Source of the DNA: an uncultured Eubacteriaceae bacterium
GTDB lineage: Bacteria; Bacillota; Clostridia; Eubacteriales; UBA1433
Reading direction: 5' to 3'
NCBI GenBank assembly: GCA_937914785.1
Contig: CALGIV010000185.1
Coordinates: 1 to 12,868 of the forward strand
Length of the DNA stretch: 12,868 nucleotides
Below, piece after piece: positions 1-7,955 of this stretch. A model generated the notes under the pieces. The model worked only from the letters and a program-made list of their open reading frames with translations. It made no database searches and was not told where the DNA came from. The position numbers and the translations under genes were made by a program. How positions within the stretch are numbered: position 1 is the first letter of the stretch; each line of letters begins with the position of its first letter.

Positions 1-2050
1 CCCTCAACGCGCCGCCGATTCTTTTCACCATCGTTCGATATGTCCCGCGCGCATTTAAAACCCCAACGCCGCTTTGCGGCCGGACGTACTGTATTTGTGC
101 GTCAAACAAAGCTAACAGCCGCCGGGCTACATGGCTGACCTCCAGCGCGCCGCCGGACTGATCCTTCGCGCTCGCAAATAAAACCAACTGTTCAGACGGC
201 TTTGAAAAGATGCCGTAAATGAAAAAGAATTCCTGTTCGATGCGCGCTTCGCTGTCACCGGAAATGCGAAGGCCTTTTTCATTCAATTCCTGCCGCTCTT
301 TTTGTGTAAAGATACCCGGCAAGTCCACATCCGCAGGCAGAATGCCCTCGTTCGCTCCGAGGACAACAGCCACTTTGATGTCCCCGGTTCGGCTGCGCAT
401 AAAATCACCCACATTCACGTTATCGGCTGTATCCGGTAAAATCCCTGCCTTCTCGCTCTGAACGGCCTGCTGCAACACCTGATAGAACTCCGCCAGTTTT
501 GCCTGCTGTCCGCCGAGGAAATAAGCGATAAAATCGAGGCTTTCATCCAAAATCCCCATCGTCTGTTCGGCCAGCGCCCGCTGCACCAGCAGCCCGCTTT
601 CCCCGCAGTAAGCGATATGCGCCGCCATCTTCTCGTTTACGCGCACATCGGCCAGCAATTCCTTAAGTACTTGCGCGATCGCTTCATAGCCAGCCGCCTT
701 TTTCAACTTTTCACACCAGGGAGCCACCTCATCGTAAAAGACCACACGAATCTCATTCAGCGCAGCCAAATCCGTCTGCTCATCTGCCCTTTCAAACTGT
801 TCGGCATATTGCCTGCGGCCACGAATGCCGAACTTTAATACGTAATTCTCCAACTCCTCAATCTGCGCCTCATCAAGCGCCGAGAAACCGGACTTTAAGT
901 ATTCAAAAACATCGCCATAGCGGTAATTGTCTTCTGCGATGCGCAAAAGCGCAAACACCATCCGCATCAGCGCACCGTTTTGAATATCGTATTGCTCATC
1001 GATAAAATAAGGGATATCGTACTCCTCAAAAACCCTTTGCACGATCGGCGCATAAGCGTCAAGCGCATTGCTGAAAACGGCCATTTCGCGGTAACGCATT
1101 CCCTGCTGCGCATACTGCACCAGCATTTGTGCCGCCGCTTCCACCTCCTCGGTCATATCCTCCGCCAGATAGACTGCCGGCACCGAACCACTGCCTGTAT
1201 AAACCTGCGGCGCATAAGAAAATAAGTGCTTTTCCACATGCACAATAGCAGGATGTACATTTTTTTTCCCCGCCAGATGTGTACGTTTCAGCGGGACATT
1301 TATTTCCTCGCCGATTTTAACGATATCCTCGACAAGCTGCTCGCTCGCGGCAAAGACGTCCCGATCGTTTTCCTCTTCATATCGAATGGCCACCGTACAC
1401 TTTTCTGCCTGCCGGGCAATACACTCGACCAGACGCAGCCGCTGCGCGTCCAGCGAATGATAGCCATCGATATAGACGGCCTTCCCCACAAAGAACCCAT
1501 CTCGTACGGCCTCTTTGACGGCTTCGGCAATCAAGTCTTCACTGTCGTAATACTCCTGACATATGTACTGTTCATAGCTTTGATAGATCAGACCGATTTC
1601 TTTCAGTTTCTGTTTCAGCAACGCCGTCTCGCTTAAAGCATCAAGTTTTTCCGGCTTCAAGCACCGCTTTTTCAAATCGGTAATACATCCCATCAACAGC
1701 TCGCAAAAACCATTGTGCGCATAACTTTTTTCATACACCGTCAGCGACGGCGCCGCATCCAGCAACAGCTTTTTTAAAATGATCAACGATGCCTTCTTGC
1801 TCAGCGGCTGCTTGCGCATTTTACCGGCCTTGTTCAATATGCGCCACGCCAGGCGCGAAAATCCGGCCACCTTTACATCCAGCATACCGGAACAGCCCAG
1901 CACAGCGATAAGTTCCTTCTCAGCCTGAAAACTAAACTGTTCAGGTACGACTAAACAGACATCCTGCCCTTCGGCGATGTCTCGCGCAATTTCTGTATAA
2001 ATCAATCTGCTCTTCCCGCAACCCTGCCGACCGGTAATCAAATGAATCAT
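1..2050 (-). CDS. addB: ATP-dependent helicase/nuclease subunit AddB, 5' part (3' end beyond window)
   Basis: Open frame with no stop from the ATG at 2050 to the left edge, about 683 codons; AddB is usually about 1150 residues, so roughly 60% is present. AddB pairs with AddA to process double-strand DNA ends for homologous recombination in Firmicutes. The start MIHLITGRQGCGKSRLIY has a Walker A motif at residues 7-14 (Lys13). Residues about 564-573 read LGANEGILPA, preceded by a DFMRSR stretch, both typical of AddB/RexB UvrD-like proteins. The C-terminal PD-(D/E)xK nuclease and iron-sulfur cysteines would lie outside the window. GGAG sits 6 nt before the ATG. The gene begins 32 nt after the C11 peptidase stop and has its own candidate promoter. 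addA would be expected next, off the left edge. Confidence 0.93.
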   Translation of the reverse strand, partial: MIHLITGRQGCGKSRLIYTEIARDIAEGQDVCLVVPEQFSFQAEKELIAVLGCSGMLDVKVAGFSRLAWRILNKAGKMRKQPLSKKASLIILKKLLLDAAPSLTVYEKSYAHNGFCELLMGCITDLKKRCLKPEKLDALSETALLKQKLKEIGLIYQSYEQYICQEYYDSEDLIAEAVKEAVRDGFFVGKAVYIDGYHSLDAQRLRLVECIARQAEKCTVAIRYEEENDRDVFAASEQLVEDIVKIGEEINVPLKRTHLAGKKNVHPAIVHVEKHLFSYAPQVYTGSGSVPAVYLAEDMTEEVEAAAQMLVQYAQQGMRYREMAVFSNALDAYAPIVQRVFEEYDIPYFIDEQYDIQNGALMRMVFALLRIAEDNYRYGDVFEYLKSGFSALDEAQIEELENYVLKFGIRGRRQYAEQFERADEQTDLAALNEIRVVFYDEVAPWCEKLKKAAGYEAIAQVLKELLADVRVNEKMAAHIAYCGESGLLVQRALAEQTMGILDESLDFIAYFLGGQQAKLAEFYQVLQQAVQSEKAGILPDTADNVNVGDFMRSRTGDIKVAVVLGANEGILPADVDLPGIFTQKERQELNEKGLRISGDSEARIEQEFFFIYGIFSKPSEQLVLFASAKDQSGGALEVSHVARRLLALFDAQIQYVRPQSGVGVLNARGTYRTMVKRIGGALR

Positions 2051-2081
2051 ACGACGCTCCGCTACAATAATCGTTGCTTTT

Positions 2082-2109
2082 ATTATACACCAGATTCCGC
2101 CTTTGGCAA
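2082..2109 (-). promoter_or_regulatory. Candidate sigma-A promoter for addB
   Basis: On the minus strand TTGCCA (2109-2104, 5/6 to the -35 consensus), a 16-bp spacer and a perfect TATAAT (2087-2082) are followed by the addB start 31 nt further on, giving a leader of about 25 nt with GGAG before the ATG. The -10 hexamer overlaps the TAA stop of the upstream C11 gene, so addB can be expressed independently of that gene. Not experimentally shown. Confidence 0.6.
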
Positions 2110-3705
2110 AGACTTGTCCACCGTCAAAGTTTGTTCAAATTGAAAAATTTCTTCCTGAACTTCTGCCATCTTCCCCTCCGCCCCATCGTAATGAATGCTG
2201 ATGGGCGCAATCTTGTCCCCGCTCTGCGGATAGAACGCTTTCAAGGCACAAACCGCGCCCTGTGCGCTTTTGATTGCGGGCACCGCCTGCACGACGACGA
2301 GCTTATCGTCGCCTTCTTCGGCGTAAAACTCGCAATATCGGCCATTTACGAGCGCTGCAAAACAAAGGGCCTCCTCACCTTCCGTCGCATAAACCGTGAC
2401 AGGAATACCGTCGATCTCATAACTTACTTCACTGTCGACCGATAAGAGATTCCCGCCTTTATCATACGTAATCTTGCCGATATAACCCTCTGAGACGCCT
2501 TGCGGCAGATCGGCCGTTACATCGTTCTGCGCGCCTTCGTCGTGGCTTTCCGCACCGTAATACAACCAGCCTTCAATGGCCGATAAATACACCTCGCTAA
2601 ACCCGATGCTCTGATACACCGCATACTCTGCAGCCGGATTTTCGCTCGCGCGGTAAGGAAAATAAATCGACAACCCGCACAGCGCTTCATCCGTGCGATA
2701 AACCACAGCCTCATTGAGCACTGCCGCAAGGTCTGCCTCAAACACTTCGGCAAAGAACTTCTCCAAATCCAGCATATTCGTCTGCTCTGCCGTGCTTTTC
2801 ATCCGCCCAACGGCGATGTCGTCATACGTCTTTCGCACAAAGCGTCCTGCATCATCTTTTTCCTGTACGATTTCGTCAATTTGCTTCTGAATCTTGGAAA
2901 TATATTCCAAATCCGTCACCGCCAGCAAATAGCCAATACCGCTGCGCAGCGGCTTGTGCACATACGTATCGACGAGCACGCGGCCCAAATAAGCGCCGTC
3001 TTCATCGGCATTCCGCTTGACTGTGTTGATAAAGACATCGTAAGCAAACCCATTGTCGTTCATCAATTCCTCAGATGCCGCAAGATATCGTGCGTACGGC
3101 GCAATAATTGACGCCGTCTCGATATTCGACATCAAACACGCATCAAAAGCCACCAATTCAAAAATTACGTCCGTTTGTGCATACGCATCTGCAAACGCCG
3201 TGCGCATCTCGGCCAATAACAACGTATCGTGCGAAAATTGTTCGTCGACGCCAAATCCCGCCACCGCACTGCCGCCGTGATTCCACAAAATCAACGCATA
3301 CTTTTCAGCCGGGTACATCTCAACACCCCAAATCAGAAAATCGCTCAGCGTCTCCGCACTCGACATATTCACCGCCGCCGAACGAAACAACTCCTGCAAT
3401 CGAAAAGGCTTTACATACCACCGCTGGCTGCTCTCCGCATCGACATAAACGTTATGCCAGTGCTCGCTGCCGCCCGTCTGCACGACAACGTTGACCTCTT
3501 CATTGCTGCCCGCATACACCATTTCCCGCAAATCCCTCGTCGCAGCCGCCGAAGCCGTCTCCAAGTCCGAGCCGTTCATATAAATCAAAATCGTCCATTT
3601 TGCCGCTGTGTCCGGCCGTTTGAGCGAACCGGAACCACAGCCGCCCAATATTCCCAAAACCAGTATCAAAATGCACAACAAATAAAGAATCCGTTTTGTT
3701 TTCAT
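2083..3705 (-). CDS. Clostripain-family (peptidase C11) lipoprotein
   Basis: A 540-residue cysteine peptidase of the clostripain family, predicted to be lipid-anchored outside the cytoplasmic membrane. Residues 1-23 form a lipoprotein signal peptide: basic KTKR, a hydrophobic core, and lipobox LGGC with Cys23. The family signature WTILIYMNGSD is at 37-47. The expected catalytic pair is visible: His143 in ILWNHGG and Cys190 in FDACLMSN. C11 enzymes cleave after basic residues, but the substrate here cannot be read from sequence. The remaining ~330 residues show no domain I can name. It follows the hsdR terminator, so it probably starts a new transcript, though I found no convincing promoter and no strong Shine-Dalgarno before ATG 3705. 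It is not obviously linked in function to either neighbour. Confidence 0.92.
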   Translation of the reverse strand: MKTKRILYLLCILILVLGILGGCGSGSLKRPDTAAKWTILIYMNGSDLETASAAATRDLREMVYAGSNEEVNVVVQTGGSEHWHNVYVDAESSQRWYVKPFRLQELFRSAAVNMSSAETLSDFLIWGVEMYPAEKYALILWNHGGSAVAGFGVDEQFSHDTLLLAEMRTAFADAYAQTDVIFELVAFDACLMSNIETASIIAPYARYLAASEELMNDNGFAYDVFINTVKRNADEDGAYLGRVLVDTYVHKPLRSGIGYLLAVTDLEYISKIQKQIDEIVQEKDDAGRFVRKTYDDIAVGRMKSTAEQTNMLDLEKFFAEVFEADLAAVLNEAVVYRTDEALCGLSIYFPYRASENPAAEYAVYQSIGFSEVYLSAIEGWLYYGAESHDEGAQNDVTADLPQGVSEGYIGKITYDKGGNLLSVDSEVSYEIDGIPVTVYATEGEEALCFAALVNGRYCEFYAEEGDDKLVVVQAVPAIKSAQGAVCALKAFYPQSGDKIAPISIHYDGAEGKMAEVQEEIFQFEQTLTVDKSLPKAESGV

Positions 3706-3767
3706 ACTGCTTAGCTTTTTCGTAAAGATGGGGTTTTATGCAGAAATCAGATCAAATAAGCATTCAT

Positions 3768-3795
3768 AAAAAAAGACATTGCTTGCTGCAATGTC
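3768..3795 (-). terminator. Intrinsic terminator of the hsdR operon
   Basis: On the minus strand, 33 nt after the hsdR stop, a perfect 8-bp stem GACATTGC / GCAATGTC with a 5-nt loop (AGCAA) is followed directly by seven T residues. This is a textbook Rho-independent terminator and separates the restriction operon from the C11 gene. The plus strand lacks a matching U-tract, so it acts only on minus-strand transcripts. Confidence 0.9.
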
Positions 3796-3827
3796 CAAAT
3801 TATGTATGATTATTAAATGCTGTCGCC

Positions 3828-6800
3828 TTACTCTTCATCCGCCCACTTCTCACATTGGGCCATCACCGTCTGGATAGCATCTTCCATCCCCTCGGGAGGA
3901 TATTCATATTTTTTCAACAGCCGTTTTACCAACACCCGCATCTGCGCACGAGCACTGTCTTTCTTCTGCCAGTCAATCGTACGGCTTTTTTGCAGTGTAT
4001 CGGTAAGCTCTCTTGTCATTTCGCAAAGCTGCTCATTAGAAAAGAAATCCTTCACAGCTTCCGGTTTAGTAATTGCATCGTAGAAGGCAAGTTCTTCTGA
4101 CGATAATCCGAGTTCATCGCCTTCTTGCCGTGCCTTGGCAATGTCAGCGGCCATCTTGCGTAATTCTTCGATAACTTCTGCATTGGTAAGTTGTCCATTA
4201 CGGTATGCATTCATAATGCGCTGCATACGCTCTGAAAACTTTTCCGCTTGCACGAGGTTTGTTCGCTGATAAGTGGTAATCTGTTCACTGAGCAACTTTT
4301 TCAAAAGCTCAGCAGCAAGATTCTTTTCTTTCATTTTGCCCACTTCTTCAAGGAAGGCAGGGTCAAACAGCGAAAAATCCTCGCTTTTATCCGTAAACAG
4401 ATTGATGACACCTTCACTGCGAATGCTCTGCTTGAGCATTTCATTAATCTGTTCGTTGATTTCTTTAAAAGATAGTTTACGCGGACCGGATATCCGGCTG
4501 AGCGCCACGCGCACTGCTTCAAAATATGCCGATTCCAGTCGCCGGGTTTTATCTAACAGGCTTTGACACAATGTCTTGGCTTGTCGCAAAAGCAGTGCTT
4601 CTTTTGTGAACAGCTTTTGCGCGTCTTCATCTTGACCCATAATGAAGTTGATACCACCGGCAATCAAATCTGCGCGCAATTTATCATCGTTCTGTTCTTG
4701 CATAAACGCAGAATAATCAAAGCCGTGGAACAGTTCACCACATACCTGCAGTTTTTCTTCAAACTTCGGCAGCGCAGTTTGCGCGATATCCATCTCACCG
4801 TAATTCTTACGGTCGCGAACGGTGTAATCATTCATCGCTTCCTTCAACGCACGGGCAATGCCCACATAATCCACAACCAAGCCGCCCTCTTTGTCCTTGA
4901 ACACACGGTTGACGCGGGCAATCGCCTGCATTAAGTTGTGCCCACTCATTGGCTTATACACATACATCGTCGCAAGACTGGGTATATCAAATCCGGTCAA
5001 CCACATATCCACCACGATGGCGATTTTCATGGGGTCGTCATTATCTTTAAATTTACGGGCAAGCTCTTTTTTGTAAGTTTTATTGCCTATCACTTTTCGC
5101 CAGTCTTCCGGGTCATTATTGCCGGAGGTCATCACCACTTTTACCTTCTCTGTCCAACCGGGGCGCAGTTCCAGAATCTTGCGATAAATCTGCATGGCGA
5201 TGGAGCGAGAGTAAGACACGATCATCGCCTTGCCGGTAAGCAAGTTTTCCCGACCGTCTTCATAGTGATCAATAATATCCCGACATAAAGTATCAATCGT
5301 CTCCGGTGCGGCAAGAATAGCTTCCATTCTGCCCAACTCTTTTTTACTGCGCTCAATGTCCTGTTCATTGGCATTCAGTGCCAAAAGTTCGTAAGTGGCA
5401 TCAATCTGGCGCAGCATATCTTCATTGAGGCCAAGGTTCATTACGCGGCTTTCATAATATACAGGCCGAGTCGCGCCGTCCTCCACAGCCTGCGTCATAT
5501 CATAAATATCGATATAGTCGCCAAATACTTCCCGCGTATTGCGGTCTTTGGAAGAAAGCGGCGTACCAGTAAAACCAATAAATGTAGCATTTGGCAGACT
5601 ATCACGAACGAGGCGGGCAAAACCGATCTTTACAGAGCCGTCTTTTTTCACTTTTTCAACCAGCTCATACTGGCTGCGGTGTGCCTCGTCCGCCATCACA
5701 ATAATATTGCGCCGCTTGCTCAACGGCCCAGGGGATTCCTCAAACTTTTGCATAGTGGTGAAAATAATGCCATTTGCCTGCCGCTCCAGCAAATAGTCCT
5801 TCAGCCCAATTTCCAGTTTGCGCTTTTCCCCTTTTGCTATGGCCTCTTTGTATTCCTTGCTCAGCTTCCTGCAAGTGGCCTGCACCGGTGTTTGGCGCAG
5901 AAAATCCTTGCAAGCGGCAAACTGGGTATAGAGCTGGTCGTCCAAATCGTTGCGGTCGGTAATCACCACAATAGTAGGGCTATCAAGGGCCTGCTGCAAA
6001 AGCCCGGCATAAAACACCATGGACAAAGATTTCCCACTGCCCTGCGTATGCCAGAACACACCACCTTTGCCGTCGGTCTTAGTGGCATGATGAGTGGATT
6101 CCACCGCTTTGCGCACGGCAAAATATTGATGATATCCGGCCAGTATCTTTTTATCCTCCGGCGTATCCTGCGAAAACAGGATGAAATGTTTCAGAATATC
6201 CAAAAGACGGCTCGGTTCCAACATGCCGTTAAACAGCACATCATAACGGGCGTACCGGGTTTCTTCGTAGTTGCCATCTATAGTTTTCCAGTCCACATAG
6301 CGGTCAAATCCTGCCGTAATGGTGCCCACTTTAGAATTTACAAGATCACTAATAATGCAAAAAGCATTATACTGAAACAACGAAGGGATTTCATACATAT
6401 AGTTTTTAATCTGACGGTAACCGTCGGAAAAATCGGTTTCCTCCCGCATACAGCTTTTCAGCTCCACCACCACAAGGGGCAGGCCGTTGACAAACACCAC
6501 CACATCCGGGCGTTTTTGCTCGTTTTCCACTACCGTCCACTGGTTAATCGCGTGGAACTGGTTGTTGTCTAAATTATCATAATCAACCAACCGAATAATC
6601 TCGTGCTTGGTTTCTCCGTTTTTCTGGTAGCTGACCTCCATACCATTTTGCAGCCAGTCCATAAACTGCTTGTTCTGCTGTACCAATGTGCTGTGCTCGA
6701 TATGGGTAAGTTTATAGAGGGCTTCATCCACCGCTTGCCTGTCCGCCGCCGGGTTGATATGGGGAAGCCGCTCGGTAAGCGCATCCATATACAAGGGGTT

Positions 6801-7940
6801 GTGAAAATCCCGCCCGATATCCGGGCCATACAGTTTGGTATAGCCCAACTCGTCCAACAGTATCATAACGGCATTTTCATAGTTTGATTCAAGGAATGAC
6901 ATAGACATACCCTCCGCTAATTGTCTTGCATCTTGTTTATTAATTATTTCCTTCTTTTGATAAGTACAATACATTTCCTCGCTGGTTATATGGTGTGTAA
7001 AATCTTTGCGATGAGCAACAATGGTATTTACTGTATTTTCACTTCGTCCACTTAATGATAAATAGTTTTTTGACCAAATTAAATTTATATAGTTAAGCTG
7101 ATGTTCCAATTCCGGATAGACCGCTGCCTCATTAATACCAAATTGGTCTAATTCATTAATAATTGACTTTTTATACATATGTGGGATAATAATGGAACTC
7201 TCAAATTCTCCGCTAATATCCACTTTATATTTACTTAAAGTCCTCTGAGCATTATTTTTTATAATAGATGAAATATTAATTGCAGTTGGAAACAAAAACG
7301 CACCATTTTGAGCCTTTAGCCTTGCATTGGTTTGATCTGGCCTTAAAACATAATTGTTACCTAGTATTTTAACTACAGATTTAAAGTCTTCCTGTTCATA
7401 TTGCCTATATTGATTATGTCCGATCACATCAATATCTTCTAAAAGGGTACAAAACGCTTTAACCGTCATATCTTTAATATCAATAAAAGGAATTTGTGAA
7501 ACTATTTGAATGGTAATGTCTGATGGCCTTAACCATTCTGCATATTTAAAGAATACACGTCCATCACTTTCAACTTTGTGATAAGATGAATCGGCATTTG
7601 GAACATAGGCAATATGATCTTTGCAAGCAAAATATAAAGCGTTATTTGCATTTTCTGTAACATCTAGTAAACGTGTTGCTAAGCCATAGTGTTGCAATTT
7701 GGTTAACAAATCAATTTTTGTTAATCGTGAAAATTCACTTGGGGCTTTACAAAGACTTTCAAGGATAAGTTCTTTTTCAATCAACCATAGATCATCGCGA
7801 AAAATACTGGGAACTATTGACCATTTATCATTTTTTTGACCACGATAAAACCACGTTCCCTTACCCGGCAATGGAAGTTGAGCTATATATTCGACATATT
7901 CTTTATAAGATGTGATTACCTTCGACTTCATCATTTTCAT
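3828..7940 (-). CDS. hsdR: Type I restriction endonuclease subunit R with an N-terminal FRG-domain fusion
   Basis: A 1370-residue motor and nuclease subunit of a type I restriction enzyme, which translocates DNA using ATP and cuts it when recognition sites are unmethylated. Residues 1 to about 344 are not HsdR; they form an FRG domain (separate entry). The HsdR part starts at Met347 (MSFLESNYENAVM). Its PD-(D/E)xK nuclease has Asp479, Glu493 and Lys495 (VELK). The helicase motor has Walker A GSGKS at 634-638, DEAH at 751-754, TGTP at 791-794 and QAIARVNRVF at 1005-1014, followed by a helical C-terminal region. All key residues are present, so it looks active. GGAG lies 4 nt before ATG 7940 and 10 nt before an in-frame ATG at 7934, so the exact start is uncertain. 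It begins 15 nt after hsdS and ends at a strong terminator. Without the fusion it would be about 1024 residues, a normal HsdR size. Confidence 0.95.
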   Translation of the reverse strand: MKMMKSKVITSYKEYVEYIAQLPLPGKGTWFYRGQKNDKWSIVPSIFRDDLWLIEKELILESLCKAPSEFSRLTKIDLLTKLQHYGLATRLLDVTENANNALYFACKDHIAYVPNADSSYHKVESDGRVFFKYAEWLRPSDITIQIVSQIPFIDIKDMTVKAFCTLLEDIDVIGHNQYRQYEQEDFKSVVKILGNNYVLRPDQTNARLKAQNGAFLFPTAINISSIIKNNAQRTLSKYKVDISGEFESSIIIPHMYKKSIINELDQFGINEAAVYPELEHQLNYINLIWSKNYLSLSGRSENTVNTIVAHRKDFTHHITSEEMYCTYQKKEIINKQDARQLAEGMSMSFLESNYENAVMILLDELGYTKLYGPDIGRDFHNPLYMDALTERLPHINPAADRQAVDEALYKLTHIEHSTLVQQNKQFMDWLQNGMEVSYQKNGETKHEIIRLVDYDNLDNNQFHAINQWTVVENEQKRPDVVVFVNGLPLVVVELKSCMREETDFSDGYRQIKNYMYEIPSLFQYNAFCIISDLVNSKVGTITAGFDRYVDWKTIDGNYEETRYARYDVLFNGMLEPSRLLDILKHFILFSQDTPEDKKILAGYHQYFAVRKAVESTHHATKTDGKGGVFWHTQGSGKSLSMVFYAGLLQQALDSPTIVVITDRNDLDDQLYTQFAACKDFLRQTPVQATCRKLSKEYKEAIAKGEKRKLEIGLKDYLLERQANGIIFTTMQKFEESPGPLSKRRNIIVMADEAHRSQYELVEKVKKDGSVKIGFARLVRDSLPNATFIGFTGTPLSSKDRNTREVFGDYIDIYDMTQAVEDGATRPVYYESRVMNLGLNEDMLRQIDATYELLALNANEQDIERSKKELGRMEAILAAPETIDTLCRDIIDHYEDGRENLLTGKAMIVSYSRSIAMQIYRKILELRPGWTEKVKVVMTSGNNDPEDWRKVIGNKTYKKELARKFKDNDDPMKIAIVVDMWLTGFDIPSLATMYVYKPMSGHNLMQAIARVNRVFKDKEGGLVVDYVGIARALKEAMNDYTVRDRKNYGEMDIAQTALPKFEEKLQVCGELFHGFDYSAFMQEQNDDKLRADLIAGGINFIMGQDEDAQKLFTKEALLLRQAKTLCQSLLDKTRRLESAYFEAVRVALSRISGPRKLSFKEINEQINEMLKQSIRSEGVINLFTDKSEDFSLFDPAFLEEVGKMKEKNLAAELLKKLLSEQITTYQRTNLVQAEKFSERMQRIMNAYRNGQLTNAEVIEELRKMAADIAKARQEGDELGLSSEELAFYDAITKPEAVKDFFSNEQLCEMTRELTDTLQKSRTIDWQKKDSARAQMRVLVKRLLKKYEYPPEGMEDAIQTVMAQCEKWADEE
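6903..6915 (-). promoter_or_regulatory. Internal ribosome binding site and start for plain HsdR
   Basis: Inside the fused hsdR frame, GGAGG (6915-6911) lies 8 nt before the in-frame ATG at 6902 (codon 347) and 2 nt before another ATG at 6908 (codon 345). The ATG at 6902 begins MSFLESNYENAVM, exactly where unfused HsdR proteins normally start. Initiation here would give a complete HsdR of about 1024 residues. Whether ribosomes use it is inference. Confidence 0.6.
6909..7940 (-). other. FRG-domain segment of the hsdR fusion
   Basis: Codons 1-344 of the hsdR reading frame. Visible FRG-family landmarks, in order: WFYRGQ (30-35, the (F/Y)RG motif that names the family), WSIVPSIFR (40-48), LQHYGLATRLLDVT (82-95), ALYFAC (101-106), DGRVFF (126-131), RLKAQNGAF (207-215) and the C-terminal ELDQFGINEAAVYPELE (263-279). 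A complete FRG protein therefore seems to occupy about residues 8-290, followed by a ~50-residue linker. FRG is an uncharacterised domain also found in stand-alone proteins; its biochemical activity is not evident here. The segment is AT-rich: line 7201-7260 is about 28% GC, against about 52% at 6001-6060 in the helicase part. This suggests a separate origin. Confidence 0.85.
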
Positions 7941-7955
7941 TTTACTCCAAGAAGA

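Noticed and set aside
3706..3767. Promoter for the C11 peptidase gene
   Set aside because: The best -35-like TTGATC has no acceptable -10 at 16-18 bp; a promoter is expected here but I cannot point to one.
5679..6572. A 297-codon open frame on the plus strand opposite hsdR
   Set aside because: It lies wholly opposite the strongly supported helicase/nuclease part of hsdR, has no recognisable domain, and reads as a low-complexity, histidine-rich shadow. The other plus-strand frames in the window behave likewise.
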